Notes: generated by a model not told the origin, from the sequence alone. 8,105 nt of DNA from Candidatus Eisenbergiella stercorigallinarum (GCA_019120525.1 DWUW01000341.1:1-8105), one strand, 5' to 3'; positions 1 through 5,384 are shown, numbered from the stretch's first letter. A program made the numbers and translations.

Positions 1-234
1 ATCGTTTTCATATTCCATCAGAAAGGTAAACACATTTCCGCCCGCTCCGCAGCCGAAGCAGTAATACATCTGTTTCGAACGGGATACGGAAAAGGAAGGG
101 GATTTTTCATTATGGAAGGGACACAGCCCGAAATAATTGGCTCCCTTTTTCTGCAGGCGGACATAGCCGGAGATCACGTCGACAATATCGTTTCTCGACC
201 GGACCTCCTCGATCACTTCATCCGGATAATACAC
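1..234 (-). CDS. dnaG: DNA primase DnaG, N-terminal part (partial, runs off left edge)
   Basis: Primase makes the RNA primers for chromosome replication. Only the first 78 residues are in the window, and they hold the N-terminal CHC2-type zinc-binding domain. The visible motif has the form GLCPFHNEKSPSFSVS, then MYYCFGCGAGGNVFTF, so the ligands Cys-x2-His and Cys-x2-Cys are all present. I chose the GTG at 234 (protein starts MYYPDEVIEEVRSRND). The purine-rich site AGAAAGG (245-251) is only one base from the in-frame GTG at 243 but about ten from the one at 234, and the family normally starts with this MYYPxEVIEEV sequence. The ribosome site overlaps the dgt stop codon (252-250), and the gap between the genes is about 15 nt. 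That suggests translational coupling in one transcript. In related genomes rpoD/sigA often follows, but it would lie outside this window. Family identity is very safe; the exact start is slightly less so. Confidence 0.95.
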   Translation of the reverse strand, partial: MYYPDEVIEEVRSRNDIVDVISGYVRLQKKGANYFGLCPFHNEKSPSFSVSRSKQMYYCFGCGAGGNVFTFLMEYEND

Positions 235-249
235 CTGTCTCACACCTTT

Positions 250-1260
250 CTACTTTACAGGCCAGCATTTGGGGATATAGATTTCCTCGTATACGGCGAT
301 GGCAAACCGGTCCGTCATCGCCCCTATGTAATCGCAGACCACCCGTTCCCTGGGTTCTCCCCGCTCCATGAGCATGCGGTACTCCGGAGACATTTTTTCC
401 GGGCGGTGCAGATAATATTCGTACAGCGTCTCCACCAGAAGCTCCGCCTTCCCCTCCTCGCTCTTGGCGTAAGGGTTGGTATACACATTGACATAAAGAA
501 AGGCGCGCAGCTTTTTCAGGCCTTCCCCCACTGCGGGAGACATACAGATCTCATTTTTCCCGGAGCTGTTGGTCACGATGTCATGGATGAAATGATCCAG
601 CCTCTCTCCCGTCGTTCTCCCTACCGTTTCCTGGATCTCCATCGGGATATCCTCCTCCTTCAGGATGCCCGCCCGGATGGCATCGTCGCAGTCGTGATGG
701 AGATAGGCGATCTTGTCGGAAAGGCGGACGATCTTTCCCTCCAGCGTGGCCGGGTTCCCCTTGGTCTGATGATTGCGGATGCCGTCCCTCACCTCAAAGG
801 TCAGATTCAGTCCCTGGCCGTCCTTTTCCAGCACATCCACCGTGCGCACGCTCTGCTCGCTGTGCTCAAAGCCGTAGGGGCAGACCCGGTCCAGCGCCCG
901 CTCCCCCGCATGGCCGAAGGGCGTATGCCCCAGATCATGGCCGAGGGCAATGGCCTCCGCCAGGTCCTCGTTCAGCCGCAGGGCCTTGGCGATGGTCCTG
1001 GCGTTCTGGGAGACCTCCAGCGTGTGGGTCAGCCGGGTCCGGTAGTGATCGCCCTCCGGCGCGAGGAAAACCTGCGTCTTATCCTTCAGCCGCCGGAATG
1101 CCTTGCAGTGAAGGATCCTGTCCCGGTCCCTCTGAAACACGGGACGGATATCGCAGGGCTCCTCATCCCGCAGCCTTCCCAGAGAATTTTTGCTCAGCGT
1201 CGCATAAGGACTCAGATACTCTTCTTCCCACTTTTCCAGATTTTCCCGAATCGTCGTCAT
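250..1260 (-). CDS. dgt: Deoxyguanosinetriphosphate triphosphohydrolase-like protein (HD-domain dNTPase)
   Basis: The predicted enzyme hydrolyses dNTPs (classically dGTP) to the nucleoside and tripolyphosphate, in the cytoplasm, and so adjusts the dNTP pool. It has 336 residues, the usual length of the short Firmicutes Dgt-like form; the E. coli enzyme is much longer. Metal-binding HD residues are visible: His79 in RTRLTHTLEV, His108-Asp109 in GHDLGHTPFGHAGE with His112 and His117 following, and Asp182 in VRLSDKIAYLHHDCDDA. The N-terminal block DRDRILHCKAFRRLKDKTQVF is also typical. The ATG at 1260 has GGGAG eight bases upstream. dnaG follows directly, so the context is replication. A U-tailed terminator (1312-1341) lies about 50 bp upstream, so expression depends on readthrough, on a promoter inside the spacer, or on attenuation. 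True substrate preference cannot be read from sequence, since several Dgt homologues prefer other dNTPs. Confidence 0.95.
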   Translation of the reverse strand: MTTIRENLEKWEEEYLSPYATLSKNSLGRLRDEEPCDIRPVFQRDRDRILHCKAFRRLKDKTQVFLAPEGDHYRTRLTHTLEVSQNARTIAKALRLNEDLAEAIALGHDLGHTPFGHAGERALDRVCPYGFEHSEQSVRTVDVLEKDGQGLNLTFEVRDGIRNHQTKGNPATLEGKIVRLSDKIAYLHHDCDDAIRAGILKEEDIPMEIQETVGRTTGERLDHFIHDIVTNSSGKNEICMSPAVGEGLKKLRAFLYVNVYTNPYAKSEEGKAELLVETLYEYYLHRPEKMSPEYRMLMERGEPRERVVCDYIGAMTDRFAIAVYEEIYIPKCWPVK

Positions 1261-1311
1261 ATGCCGTTCTCCCGCATGTTCCGCCAGACCTGCGGCATGC
1301 TTTTTAAGGCG

Positions 1312-1341
1312 AAAAAAGGAAAGGCATTCTGTTTCCTTTCC
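1312..1341 (-). terminator. Rho-independent terminator between dnaJ and dgt
   Basis: On the minus strand GGAAAGG (1341-1335) and CCTTTCC (1324-1318) form a 7-bp stem with a 10-nt loop, followed at once by six Ts (1317-1312). It is correctly placed to end the dnaJ transcript. It sits only about 50 bp before the dgt start, so it could also act as an attenuator in a dgt leader if transcription starts near 1388. Confidence 0.65.
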
Positions 1342-1359
1342 GGTCCTTTTGATGGATCC

Positions 1360-1385
1360 GGGAAACCGGGAGCTGCCGGTTTCCC
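1360..1385 (-). repeat. Perfect 10-bp inverted repeat in the dgt upstream region
   Basis: GGGAAACCGG (1360-1369) and CCGGTTTCCC (1376-1385) are exact reverse complements separated by 6 nt. There is no T-run next to it in either direction, so it is not itself a classic terminator. It begins a few bases downstream of a possible dgt promoter, so it may be an operator or the first hairpin of a leader RNA. Confidence 0.6.
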
Positions 1386-1394
1386 ATACCCGCT

Positions 1395-1423
1395 ATTTTA
1401 TTATTCTGCGTTTTTTCCCAAAA
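1395..1423 (-). promoter_or_regulatory. Possible promoter for dgt-dnaG
   Basis: On the minus strand TTTTGG (1423-1418) is followed after exactly 17 bases by TAAAAT (1400-1395). The -10 is good and the -35 is poor. The surroundings are A/T-rich, as expected for a Firmicutes promoter. The start of transcription would be near 1388, leaving a leader of about 128 nt before dgt. This is a visual match only. Confidence 0.35.
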
Positions 1424-1470
1424 TCCTTTTTTTCTTTTTCCTTTTTTCCCCTGTCCGCAGGCGTCCGGCC

Positions 1471-1501
1471 GGGAAGGGGCGGCAAACGCCGCCCTTTTCC
1501 C
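1471..1501 (-). terminator. Strong stem-loop just after dnaJ, possible terminator or 3' stabiliser
   Basis: GGGCGGC (1477-1483) and GCCGCCC (1488-1494) form a 7-bp GC stem with a 4-nt loop. It can be lengthened by outer GGGAA/TTCCC pairs with a bulge. It lies about 25 bp past the dnaJ stop. In the dnaJ direction the following bases are C/G-rich rather than T-rich, so it is an imperfect terminator; the T-run is on the opposite strand, where no gene needs it. Confidence 0.4.
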
Positions 1502-1518
1502 GCTTTTTCTGCCCGTTC

Positions 1519-2601
1519 TTACGCCGCGGGGCTGCGGTTTCTTCTGCCTGCGGCCTGGCTGCCGCAGAGCTCTTCAAATTCCTTCAGCTTCTGTCTGGCC
1601 TCCCGGCTCAGATTGGTGGGAACCTGGATCTGCACCGTCACATATTCGTCCCCATGGACATTCGGGTCGGCCATGGACACGATCCCCTTCCCCCGCAGAC
1701 GGATCCGGGAGCCGGACTGCGTCCCTTCCCTGATCTTGCAGATCACGCTGCCGGAGATGGTAGGGACCCTCACCTCCCCGCCGAATACAGCCGTAGTGAA
1801 GGGTACGGAAACCGTGGTATACACGTCCATACCCTTCCGCTCAAAGCCGGGCTTTTCCGCCACCGTCACCTGAAGGAGCAGATCCCCGGCCTGCGCGCCG
1901 CCGGCTCCCGGCGCGCCCTTTCCCTTCAGGCGGATGCTCTTTCCGGATTCAATGCCCGCAGGGATATGCACCTGCAGGGACTGGACCCTGCCGTCCTCTC
2001 CCTGCAGGCGGATCACCTTATCGCAGCCGAAGGCCGCTTCATCGAAGCTTATGGTCACCTGTGCGCGCAGGTCCGCTCCCCTCTTCATGCCGCCGGAAAA
2101 GCCGTCATGAAAGTCTCTATACTGACCGTCCTGTCCGGAAAAGCCGCTGAAGCCGCCGCTTTTTCCGCGGAACATGTCTCCGAACAGATCCCCGAACAGA
2201 TCGTCCATATTTCCGCCTTCAAAATGGAACTCCCGGTAGCCGCCGTTTCCATCTGTGCCGCCAAAACCTCCATTTGTTCCGAAACCGCCGCCCGAGCCGA
2301 AGCCGCCGAAGCCCTCAAAGCCATGAAAGCCTCCCGCTCCGTCCGCGCTGCCCCAGCCCCCCTGCGCGCTTCCGTCGAAGGCCGCATGGCCAAACCTGTC
2401 GTAAAGCTTCTTCTTCTCCGGATCGCTGAGCACCTCATAGGCCTCTGACGCTTCCTTAAACATCTGCTCCGCATGGGGATCCCCCGCATTCGTATCGGGA
2501 TGGTATTTTTTCGCCAGTTTTCTGTATGCTTTTTTGATCGCCGCGCTGTCCGCATTCCTGTCAACGCCCAGCACCTCGTAATAATCTCTCTTTGCTGCCA
2601 T
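1519..2601 (-). CDS. Type II DnaJ/CbpA-like co-chaperone (J domain, G/F region, no zinc finger)
   Basis: This is a cytoplasmic co-chaperone that would deliver unfolded clients to DnaK and stimulate its ATPase. It has 360 residues. The J domain is at 1-72, with the HPD motif at 34-36 and YEVLSDPEKKKLYDRFG closing it. A Gly/Phe-rich linker runs from about 73 to 170, including the segment DDLFGDLFGDMF around 133-144. The substrate-binding C-terminal beta domains run from about 172 to 335, with VHIPAGIESGKSIRLKGKG and IRLRGKG. The four CxxCxGxG zinc repeats of DnaJ proper are missing: domain I passes straight through, so this is the CbpA/type II form. The ATG at 2601 has AAGGAG (2617-2612) ten bases upstream. 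It does not lie next to hrcA, grpE or dnaK, and I saw no CIRCE or CtsR box in its upstream region. It is divergent from htrA. Family identity is very sure; the specific physiological role is not known. Confidence 0.94.
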   Translation of the reverse strand: MAAKRDYYEVLGVDRNADSAAIKKAYRKLAKKYHPDTNAGDPHAEQMFKEASEAYEVLSDPEKKKLYDRFGHAAFDGSAQGGWGSADGAGGFHGFEGFGGFGSGGGFGTNGGFGGTDGNGGYREFHFEGGNMDDLFGDLFGDMFRGKSGGFSGFSGQDGQYRDFHDGFSGGMKRGADLRAQVTISFDEAAFGCDKVIRLQGEDGRVQSLQVHIPAGIESGKSIRLKGKGAPGAGGAQAGDLLLQVTVAEKPGFERKGMDVYTTVSVPFTTAVFGGEVRVPTISGSVICKIREGTQSGSRIRLRGKGIVSMADPNVHGDEYVTVQIQVPTNLSREARQKLKEFEELCGSQAAGRRNRSPAA

Positions 2602-2610
2602 GACGCTCTC

Positions 2611-2629
2611 ACTCCTTTTTCAGAAAAGT
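2611..2629 (-). promoter_or_regulatory. dnaJ ribosome binding site with a facing four-U segment
   Basis: The leader RNA contains ACUUUU (2629-2624) seven bases before AGGAGU (2616-2611). These can pair over six positions, with the four Us facing A-G-G-A of the ribosome site. That is the arrangement of fourU RNA thermometers. The helix is short, has two G-U pairs, and competes with an alternative CUUUU/AAAAG pairing. The ribosome site itself is certain; the thermosensor is only a suggestion. Confidence 0.3.
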
Positions 2630-2696
2630 CCGTATCAGGACGAGTCTTTCTGTAATAAGTTCCATATAATCTTCTTTTCTATGAGATTCCGGAGCC

Positions 2697-2716
2697 GTCC
2701 GGTCCAGTCCGGTCCA
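2697..2716 (-). repeat. Tandem 10-bp direct repeat in the dnaJ leader
   Basis: The 10-mer GTCCGGTCCA occurs twice head to tail without a mismatch. In the dnaJ leader RNA each copy carries CCGGA, which can pair with UCCGG (2693-2689) just downstream. The nearer pairing gives a 5-bp GC-rich hairpin with a 4-nt loop at 2689-2702. It may be simple slippage or a structural switch. Confidence 0.6.
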
Positions 2717-2717
2717 G

Positions 2718-2731
2718 ACTTCTTCGGAAGT
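2718..2731 (-). other. Small hairpin near the 5' end of the dnaJ transcript
   Basis: ACTTC (2718-2722) and GAAGT (2727-2731) pair around a 4-base loop, reading as ACUUC-CGAA-GAAGU in the dnaJ transcript. It would begin about ten bases after the predicted start. Such 5' hairpins can protect mRNA. On the other strand it has a UUCG loop and a T-run, but no plus-strand gene lies before it. Confidence 0.35.
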
Positions 2732-2747
2732 TTTTTGTTCTATATGT

Positions 2748-2776
2748 AATATAACAGTTGTATTTTCTGCTGTCAA
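2748..2776 (-). promoter_or_regulatory. Sigma-A type promoter of dnaJ
   Basis: On the minus strand a perfect TTGACA (2776-2771) is followed after exactly 17 bases by TATATT (2753-2748). A TG lies one base before the -10, making it an extended -10 as well. The start would be near 2741, giving a leader of about 140 nt. This is the best promoter in the window and implies substantial housekeeping expression rather than strict dependence on an alternative sigma factor. Confidence 0.8.
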
Positions 2777-2851
2777 GGCCGTTTCAGAAGATATTTTTCA
2801 CGGGCAGGAATCCCGATGGAATGGTGTGCGGATTTTCGCTGAAAAACATTT

Positions 2852-2867
2852 CGCGGAGCCCTCCGCG
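2852..2867. promoter_or_regulatory. Compact GC palindrome between dnaJ and htrA
   Basis: CGCGGAG and CTCCGCG are perfect reverse complements separated by only two bases. So short a spacer fits a dimeric protein operator better than an RNA hairpin. It lies about 75 bp upstream of the dnaJ -35 and about 75 bp upstream of the htrA -10, so it could serve either gene. Confidence 0.4.
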
Positions 2868-2890
2868 GCGTTCACACTTTCTCCTTATTT

Positions 2891-2946
2891 TTTTCACAAA
2901 TGCTCCCCACAATCACAACCTTTTCATCACAATTTCCCTCTATACT
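2891..2946 (+). promoter_or_regulatory. htrA promoter region with spaced TTTTCA direct repeats
   Basis: TATACT (2941-2946) is a good -10 element, but no TTGACA-like hexamer stands 16-18 bases before it. Instead TTTTCACA (2891-2898) and TTTTCATC (2921-2928) start exactly 30 bp apart, about three helical turns, with the second reaching the -35 zone. This pattern fits activation by a response regulator. Bacillus htrA genes are controlled by CssRS through TTTTCAYA-like repeats, so the likeness may be meaningful. Four CACAA units also fall in 2895-2932. The start would be near 2953, leaving a leader of about 100 nt. Confidence 0.45.
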
Positions 2947-3055
2947 GCAAGGCATAGAAACAAAGAAAGGCGAACCGGCAGGGCCGAAGCGATAAAAAGC
3001 GTCGCCGCCGGCGCCCGTAAACAGTTTATCATCATCAGGAAAGGAGATCTTTTTG

Positions 3056-4468
3056 ATGTCAGAATATTATAACAACTACAGCCAGAACCCTTACATGGGA
3101 AATCAGGATATGAGAAGTGAAAACAACGGCCTGCACACGCCGGAGCCGTCCGAGCCGAAGCGTCGGAAATCCTCCGGCAGAGCGATGCGGACCGCGAAGA
3201 AAATCGGAGCGATCACGCTTAGCGCCGTCCTGTTCGGCGGCGTGGCCGCGGGAACCTTCCAGGGTGTCAATTATCTCACCGGATATACCGCAGCGCAGAC
3301 AGAGGAAAGCGCGCAGAGCGCTTCCGCCGGCAGCAATTCGGCAGGCGGCCTGGCACCAAGCAGCGCTTCCGCCGGAAGCCAGACGCTGCAGACCACCACA
3401 GCCTCCGAGTCCGGAGAAATGAGCGTGGCGGACGTGGCAGATTATGTGATGCCTTCCATCGTATCCATCACCAACCGTTCCGTACAGGAGGTACAGAACT
3501 ATTTCAGCATGTTCGGTTATTACGGCATGCAGCCGCAGGCCCAGGAAACGGAAAGCGTGGGCTCCGGCATCATCATCGGACAGAACGACAGCGAGCTTCT
3601 GATCGCCACCAACAACCATGTGGTGGAAGGAGCGGACACCCTGACGGTTTCCTTCATTGACAATCAGGCCTATGAAGCGAATCTGAAGGGCACGGACGCG
3701 GAAAACGATCTGGCCGTGATCGCCGTTCCGCTGACCAGTATCTCGGCAGACACCATGGCACAGATCAAACCCGCCACGCTGGGAAGCTCTGATAATCTGA
3801 GAGTGGGCGAGCAGGTGGTTGCCATCGGCAACGCGCTGGGCTACGGCCAGTCCGTGACCACCGGTATCGTAAGCGCCACCAACCGTACCCTCACGGAAAC
3901 CTCCTCTGACGGCAGGCCGGTTCAGAGCAGCGCTTCCTACATCCAGACGGATGCGGCCATCAACCCCGGCAACTCCGGCGGCGCGCTGGTCAACATGAAG
4001 GGCGAGGTCGTCGGCATCAACTCCGCAAAGCTTGCCAGCACCGAGGTAGAGGGCATGGGCTACGCCATCCCGGTCTCCAGGGCTTCCTCCATCATCAGCA
4101 CCCTGATGAATGAGAGCACGCTGACAAAGGTGGCGGAAAATGAGCGCGGCACCCTGGGCATCACAGCTACCACCGTTCCCGCCAGCGTAACGGAAGCCTA
4201 CGGCATCCCCACCGGCGTCTATGTATCCGATGTGACGGAAGGCAGCGGCGCGCAGGCAGCCGGACTACGCCGCGGCGACGTGATCACCGCCCTGGACGGC
4301 CGCAGCGTAACGGATGTGTCCCAGCTGCAGGAGCTGCTTCAGTATTATAAGGCAGGCCAGACCGTAAATCTGACCGTGCAGAGCATCACCGACAACGCCT
4401 ATGCGGAAAAGACCGTCTCCCTGACCCTGTCCGGACAGGCTGACAGCGACGCTTCGGCAAAGGCCTGA
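3056..4468 (+). CDS. htrA: HtrA/DegP-like membrane-anchored serine protease with PDZ domain
   Basis: A protein quality-control protease acting outside the membrane. The open frame begins with a TTG one codon earlier, but the ATG at 3056 has AAGGAG (3041-3046) nine bases upstream, giving 470 residues. Order: polar cytoplasmic N-terminus (1-47) with basic KRRK and RTAKK; one membrane helix (about 49-70) with no signal-peptidase or lipobox site evident; a Ser/Ala/Gly/Thr linker (about 80-120); trypsin-like domain (about 125-350); PDZ domain (about 365-458). The catalytic triad is His188 in ATNNHVVEG, Asp218 in AENDLAVIAV and Ser307 in INPGNSGGALVN. The PDZ domain has GVYVSDVTEGSGAQAAGLRRGDVI. 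This is the single-PDZ, anchored layout of Firmicutes HtrA. It is divergent from dnaJ and ended by a strong terminator at 4537-4585, so probably monocistronic. The C-terminal tail overlaps a tandem DNA repeat. Whether it is HtrA, HtrB or HtrC in the Bacillus sense cannot be decided. Confidence 0.95.
   Translation: MSEYYNNYSQNPYMGNQDMRSENNGLHTPEPSEPKRRKSSGRAMRTAKKIGAITLSAVLFGGVAAGTFQGVNYLTGYTAAQTEESAQSASAGSNSAGGLAPSSASAGSQTLQTTTASESGEMSVADVADYVMPSIVSITNRSVQEVQNYFSMFGYYGMQPQAQETESVGSGIIIGQNDSELLIATNNHVVEGADTLTVSFIDNQAYEANLKGTDAENDLAVIAVPLTSISADTMAQIKPATLGSSDNLRVGEQVVAIGNALGYGQSVTTGIVSATNRTLTETSSDGRPVQSSASYIQTDAAINPGNSGGALVNMKGEVVGINSAKLASTEVEGMGYAIPVSRASSIISTLMNESTLTKVAENERGTLGITATTVPASVTEAYGIPTGVYVSDVTEGSGAQAAGLRRGDVITALDGRSVTDVSQLQELLQYYKAGQTVNLTVQSITDNAYAEKTVSLTLSGQADSDASAKA
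3317..3375 (+). repeat. In-frame 14-bp repeat within the htrA linker
   Basis: The 14-mer AGCGCTTCCGCCGG appears at 3317-3330 and 3362-3375. The spacing of 45 bp is 15 codons, so both copies are read in the same frame and encode Ser-Ala-Ser-Ala-Gly-Ser. This suggests the flexible linker between the membrane anchor and the protease domain has grown by duplication. Confidence 0.55.
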
Positions 4469-4504
4469 CGGCGGCGTCCCGGCAAAGGTCCAGCGGCAGC
4501 GTCC
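4455..4504 (+). repeat. Imperfect 25-bp tandem duplication across the htrA stop codon
   Basis: Units 4455-4479 and 4480-4504 abut and match at 20 of 25 positions by hand alignment; both begin CGGCAAAGG and end GCGTCC. A shorter, more diverged third copy can be seen just before, at about 4432-4454. The first unit contains the htrA TGA (4466-4468). Because 25 is not a multiple of three, changes in copy number inside the gene would alter the C-terminal reading frame. Confidence 0.6.
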
Positions 4505-4536
4505 GAAAAGAGCGCAGCCGTTTCATCCATCCTGTC

Positions 4537-4585
4537 ATCACTCAAGCACAGAGCCTGAACCCCTCTGTGTTTGGGTGATTTTTTT
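4537..4585 (+). terminator. Strong Rho-independent terminator of htrA
   Basis: Arms 4537-4553 and 4563-4579 pair along all 17 positions (two G-U pairs) around a 9-nt loop, and seven Ts follow (4579-4585). It lies about 70 bp after the htrA stop and isolates htrA from the recombinase module. Confidence 0.9.
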
Positions 4586-4595
4586 GCGGTTCTTA

Positions 4596-4630
4596 TTTTT
4601 CGCCGGACGCATCAGGCAGTCTGCGAAAAA
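4596..4630. repeat. Inverted repeat upstream of the recombinase gene
   Basis: TTTTTCGC (4596-4603) and GCGAAAAA (4623-4630) are exact reverse complements with 19 bases between. It lies between two terminators and upstream of a serine recombinase gene, so it could be a protein-binding or recombination sub-site. A structural remnant of tandem terminators is equally possible. Confidence 0.4.
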
Positions 4631-4640
4631 AATGCGAAGG

Positions 4641-4669
4641 AAATGCCGGGGCTGCATCCGGCATTTTTT
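4641..4669 (+). terminator. Second plus-strand terminator before the recombinase gene
   Basis: AAATGCCGG (4641-4649) and CCGGCATTT (4658-4666) form a 9-bp stem with an 8-nt loop, ending in a run of six Ts (4664-4669). It backs up the htrA terminator about 60 bp earlier, or ends a short unseen transcript. It means the recombinase gene needs its own promoter in 4670-4770, where I found no convincing match. Confidence 0.7.
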
Positions 4670-4730
4670 AAGTCTGTTTATTCCGGTGCATCAAATATCC
4701 CGTACCATGAAAATGGAAACAGAAAAAAGT

Positions 4731-4756
4731 CCGATCGGGGAGTCTTTTCCCGTCGG
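4731..4756 (+). other. Hairpin just before the recombinase ribosome site
   Basis: CCGA-T-CGGG (4731-4739) pairs with CCCG-TCGG (4749-4756) as 4+4 bp with one bulged T and a 9-nt loop. It ends four bases before the purine-rich ribosome site (4761-4768). It could influence translation, or be a binding site for the recombinase itself. There is no T-run, so it is not a terminator. Confidence 0.4.
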
Positions 4757-4775
4757 AAGAAAGGAAGGAAACATA

Positions 4776-5384
4776 ATGGGAAATTTGTATGGCTATATCC
4801 GTGTCAGCACCAGAGAACAGAATGAGGACAGGCAGCTTCTTGCATTGAGAGAATTATCCGTTCCGGAGAAAAATCTGTTTATCGACAAAAGGTCCGGCAA
4901 GGATTTTGAACGTCCTCAATACCGGAAAATGGTGCGGAAGCTGAAAAAAGACGATCTGCTCTACATCAAAAGCATTGACCGTCTGGGGCGGAATTATTCC
5001 GAAATTCTGGAGCAATGGCGGATTCTGACAAAGGAAAAGGGAATCGATATTATGGTACTGGATATGCCGCTGCTGGACACGCGCCGGGGCAAAGATCTGA
5101 TGGGCACCTTCCTCAGCGATATTGTCCTGCAGGTGCTGTCCTTTGTGGCGGAAAATGAACGCGTCAGCATCCGGCAGCGCCAGGCAGAGGGAATTGCCGC
5201 CGCCAAAGCGAGAGGCGTCCGTTTCGGCAGACCTCCAAAGCCTTTGCCGGAAAATTTCCGCCCGCTGTATCAGCAATGGAAAAACGGCAGAATCACCTGC
5301 ACGGCTGCCGCAAGGCTGTGCGGAATGCCGCTTTCCACCTTCCGCTATCGTGCGGAAGTCTGTGAAAAAGCCAGCCTGCTGTAG
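4776..5384 (+). CDS. Small serine recombinase (resolvase/invertase family)
   Basis: A site-specific recombinase that would cut and rejoin DNA through a covalent phosphoserine link. It has 202 residues. The catalytic domain holds Arg9 and the nucleophile Ser11 in YGYIRVSTREQNEDRQ, and Asp68-Arg69 with Arg72 in KSIDRLGRN. These are offset by one from the gamma-delta resolvase residues R8, S10, D67, R68 and R71. The long E helix follows with FVAENERVSIRQRQAEGIAAAKARG, then the linker VRFGRPPK that enters the DNA minor groove. A C-terminal helix-turn-helix is at about 174-192 (TAARLCGMPLSTFRYRAE). The open frame extends 67 codons further upstream, but the ATG at 4776 has AAGGAAGG just before it and the family motif begins four residues in; the extension overlaps terminators. 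No transposase, terminal repeats or target duplication was seen. The first half is visibly more A/T-rich than htrA, hinting at transfer. Its DNA target is unknown. Confidence 0.93.
   Translation: MGNLYGYIRVSTREQNEDRQLLALRELSVPEKNLFIDKRSGKDFERPQYRKMVRKLKKDDLLYIKSIDRLGRNYSEILEQWRILTKEKGIDIMVLDMPLLDTRRGKDLMGTFLSDIVLQVLSFVAENERVSIRQRQAEGIAAAKARGVRFGRPPKPLPENFRPLYQQWKNGRITCTAAARLCGMPLSTFRYRAEVCEKASLL

Larger units (their letters stand above)
2602..3055. other. Divergent dnaJ-htrA control region without genes
   Basis: This stretch of about 450 bp holds no credible gene; the frame at 2758-3072 has no ribosome site and runs into htrA. It contains the dnaJ promoter and leader, the GC palindrome at 2852-2867, the htrA promoter and leader, and a GC-rich stretch at 2973-3017 that could fold in the htrA leader. 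No CIRCE element was seen. Confidence 0.8.
4469..4775 (+). other. Gene-free spacer between htrA and the recombinase gene
   Basis: About 300 bp carrying, in order, the end of the tandem repeat, two U-tailed terminators, an inverted repeat and the hairpin before the recombinase ribosome site. The recombinase frame is open upstream to 4575, but it crosses terminators and lacks family sequence, so it is not counted as coding. I could not identify the recombinase promoter. Confidence 0.75.

Noticed and set aside
112..2448. A 778-codon open frame on the plus strand
   Set aside because: It lies opposite both dgt and dnaJ and across their spacer, has no family motifs or ribosome site, and is rich in His, Arg and Leu as expected for an antisense frame of GC-rich genes.
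2602..2780. CIRCE or CtsR heat-shock operator before dnaJ
   Set aside because: I looked for the TTAGCACTC/GAGTGCTAA pair and for GGTCAAA direct repeats and found neither.
2953..3040. Riboswitch in the htrA leader
   Set aside because: The GC-rich stretch can fold, but I recognise no known riboswitch core and an envelope protease is not a usual target.
2758..3072. 104-codon open frame in the dnaJ-htrA spacer
   Set aside because: It has no ribosome site, no recognisable motif, runs through the htrA promoter and ends within htrA.
4575..4775. 67-codon N-terminal extension of the recombinase
   Set aside because: It starts inside the htrA terminator, crosses a second terminator, lacks family sequence, and the ATG at 4776 has a good ribosome site at the usual family start.
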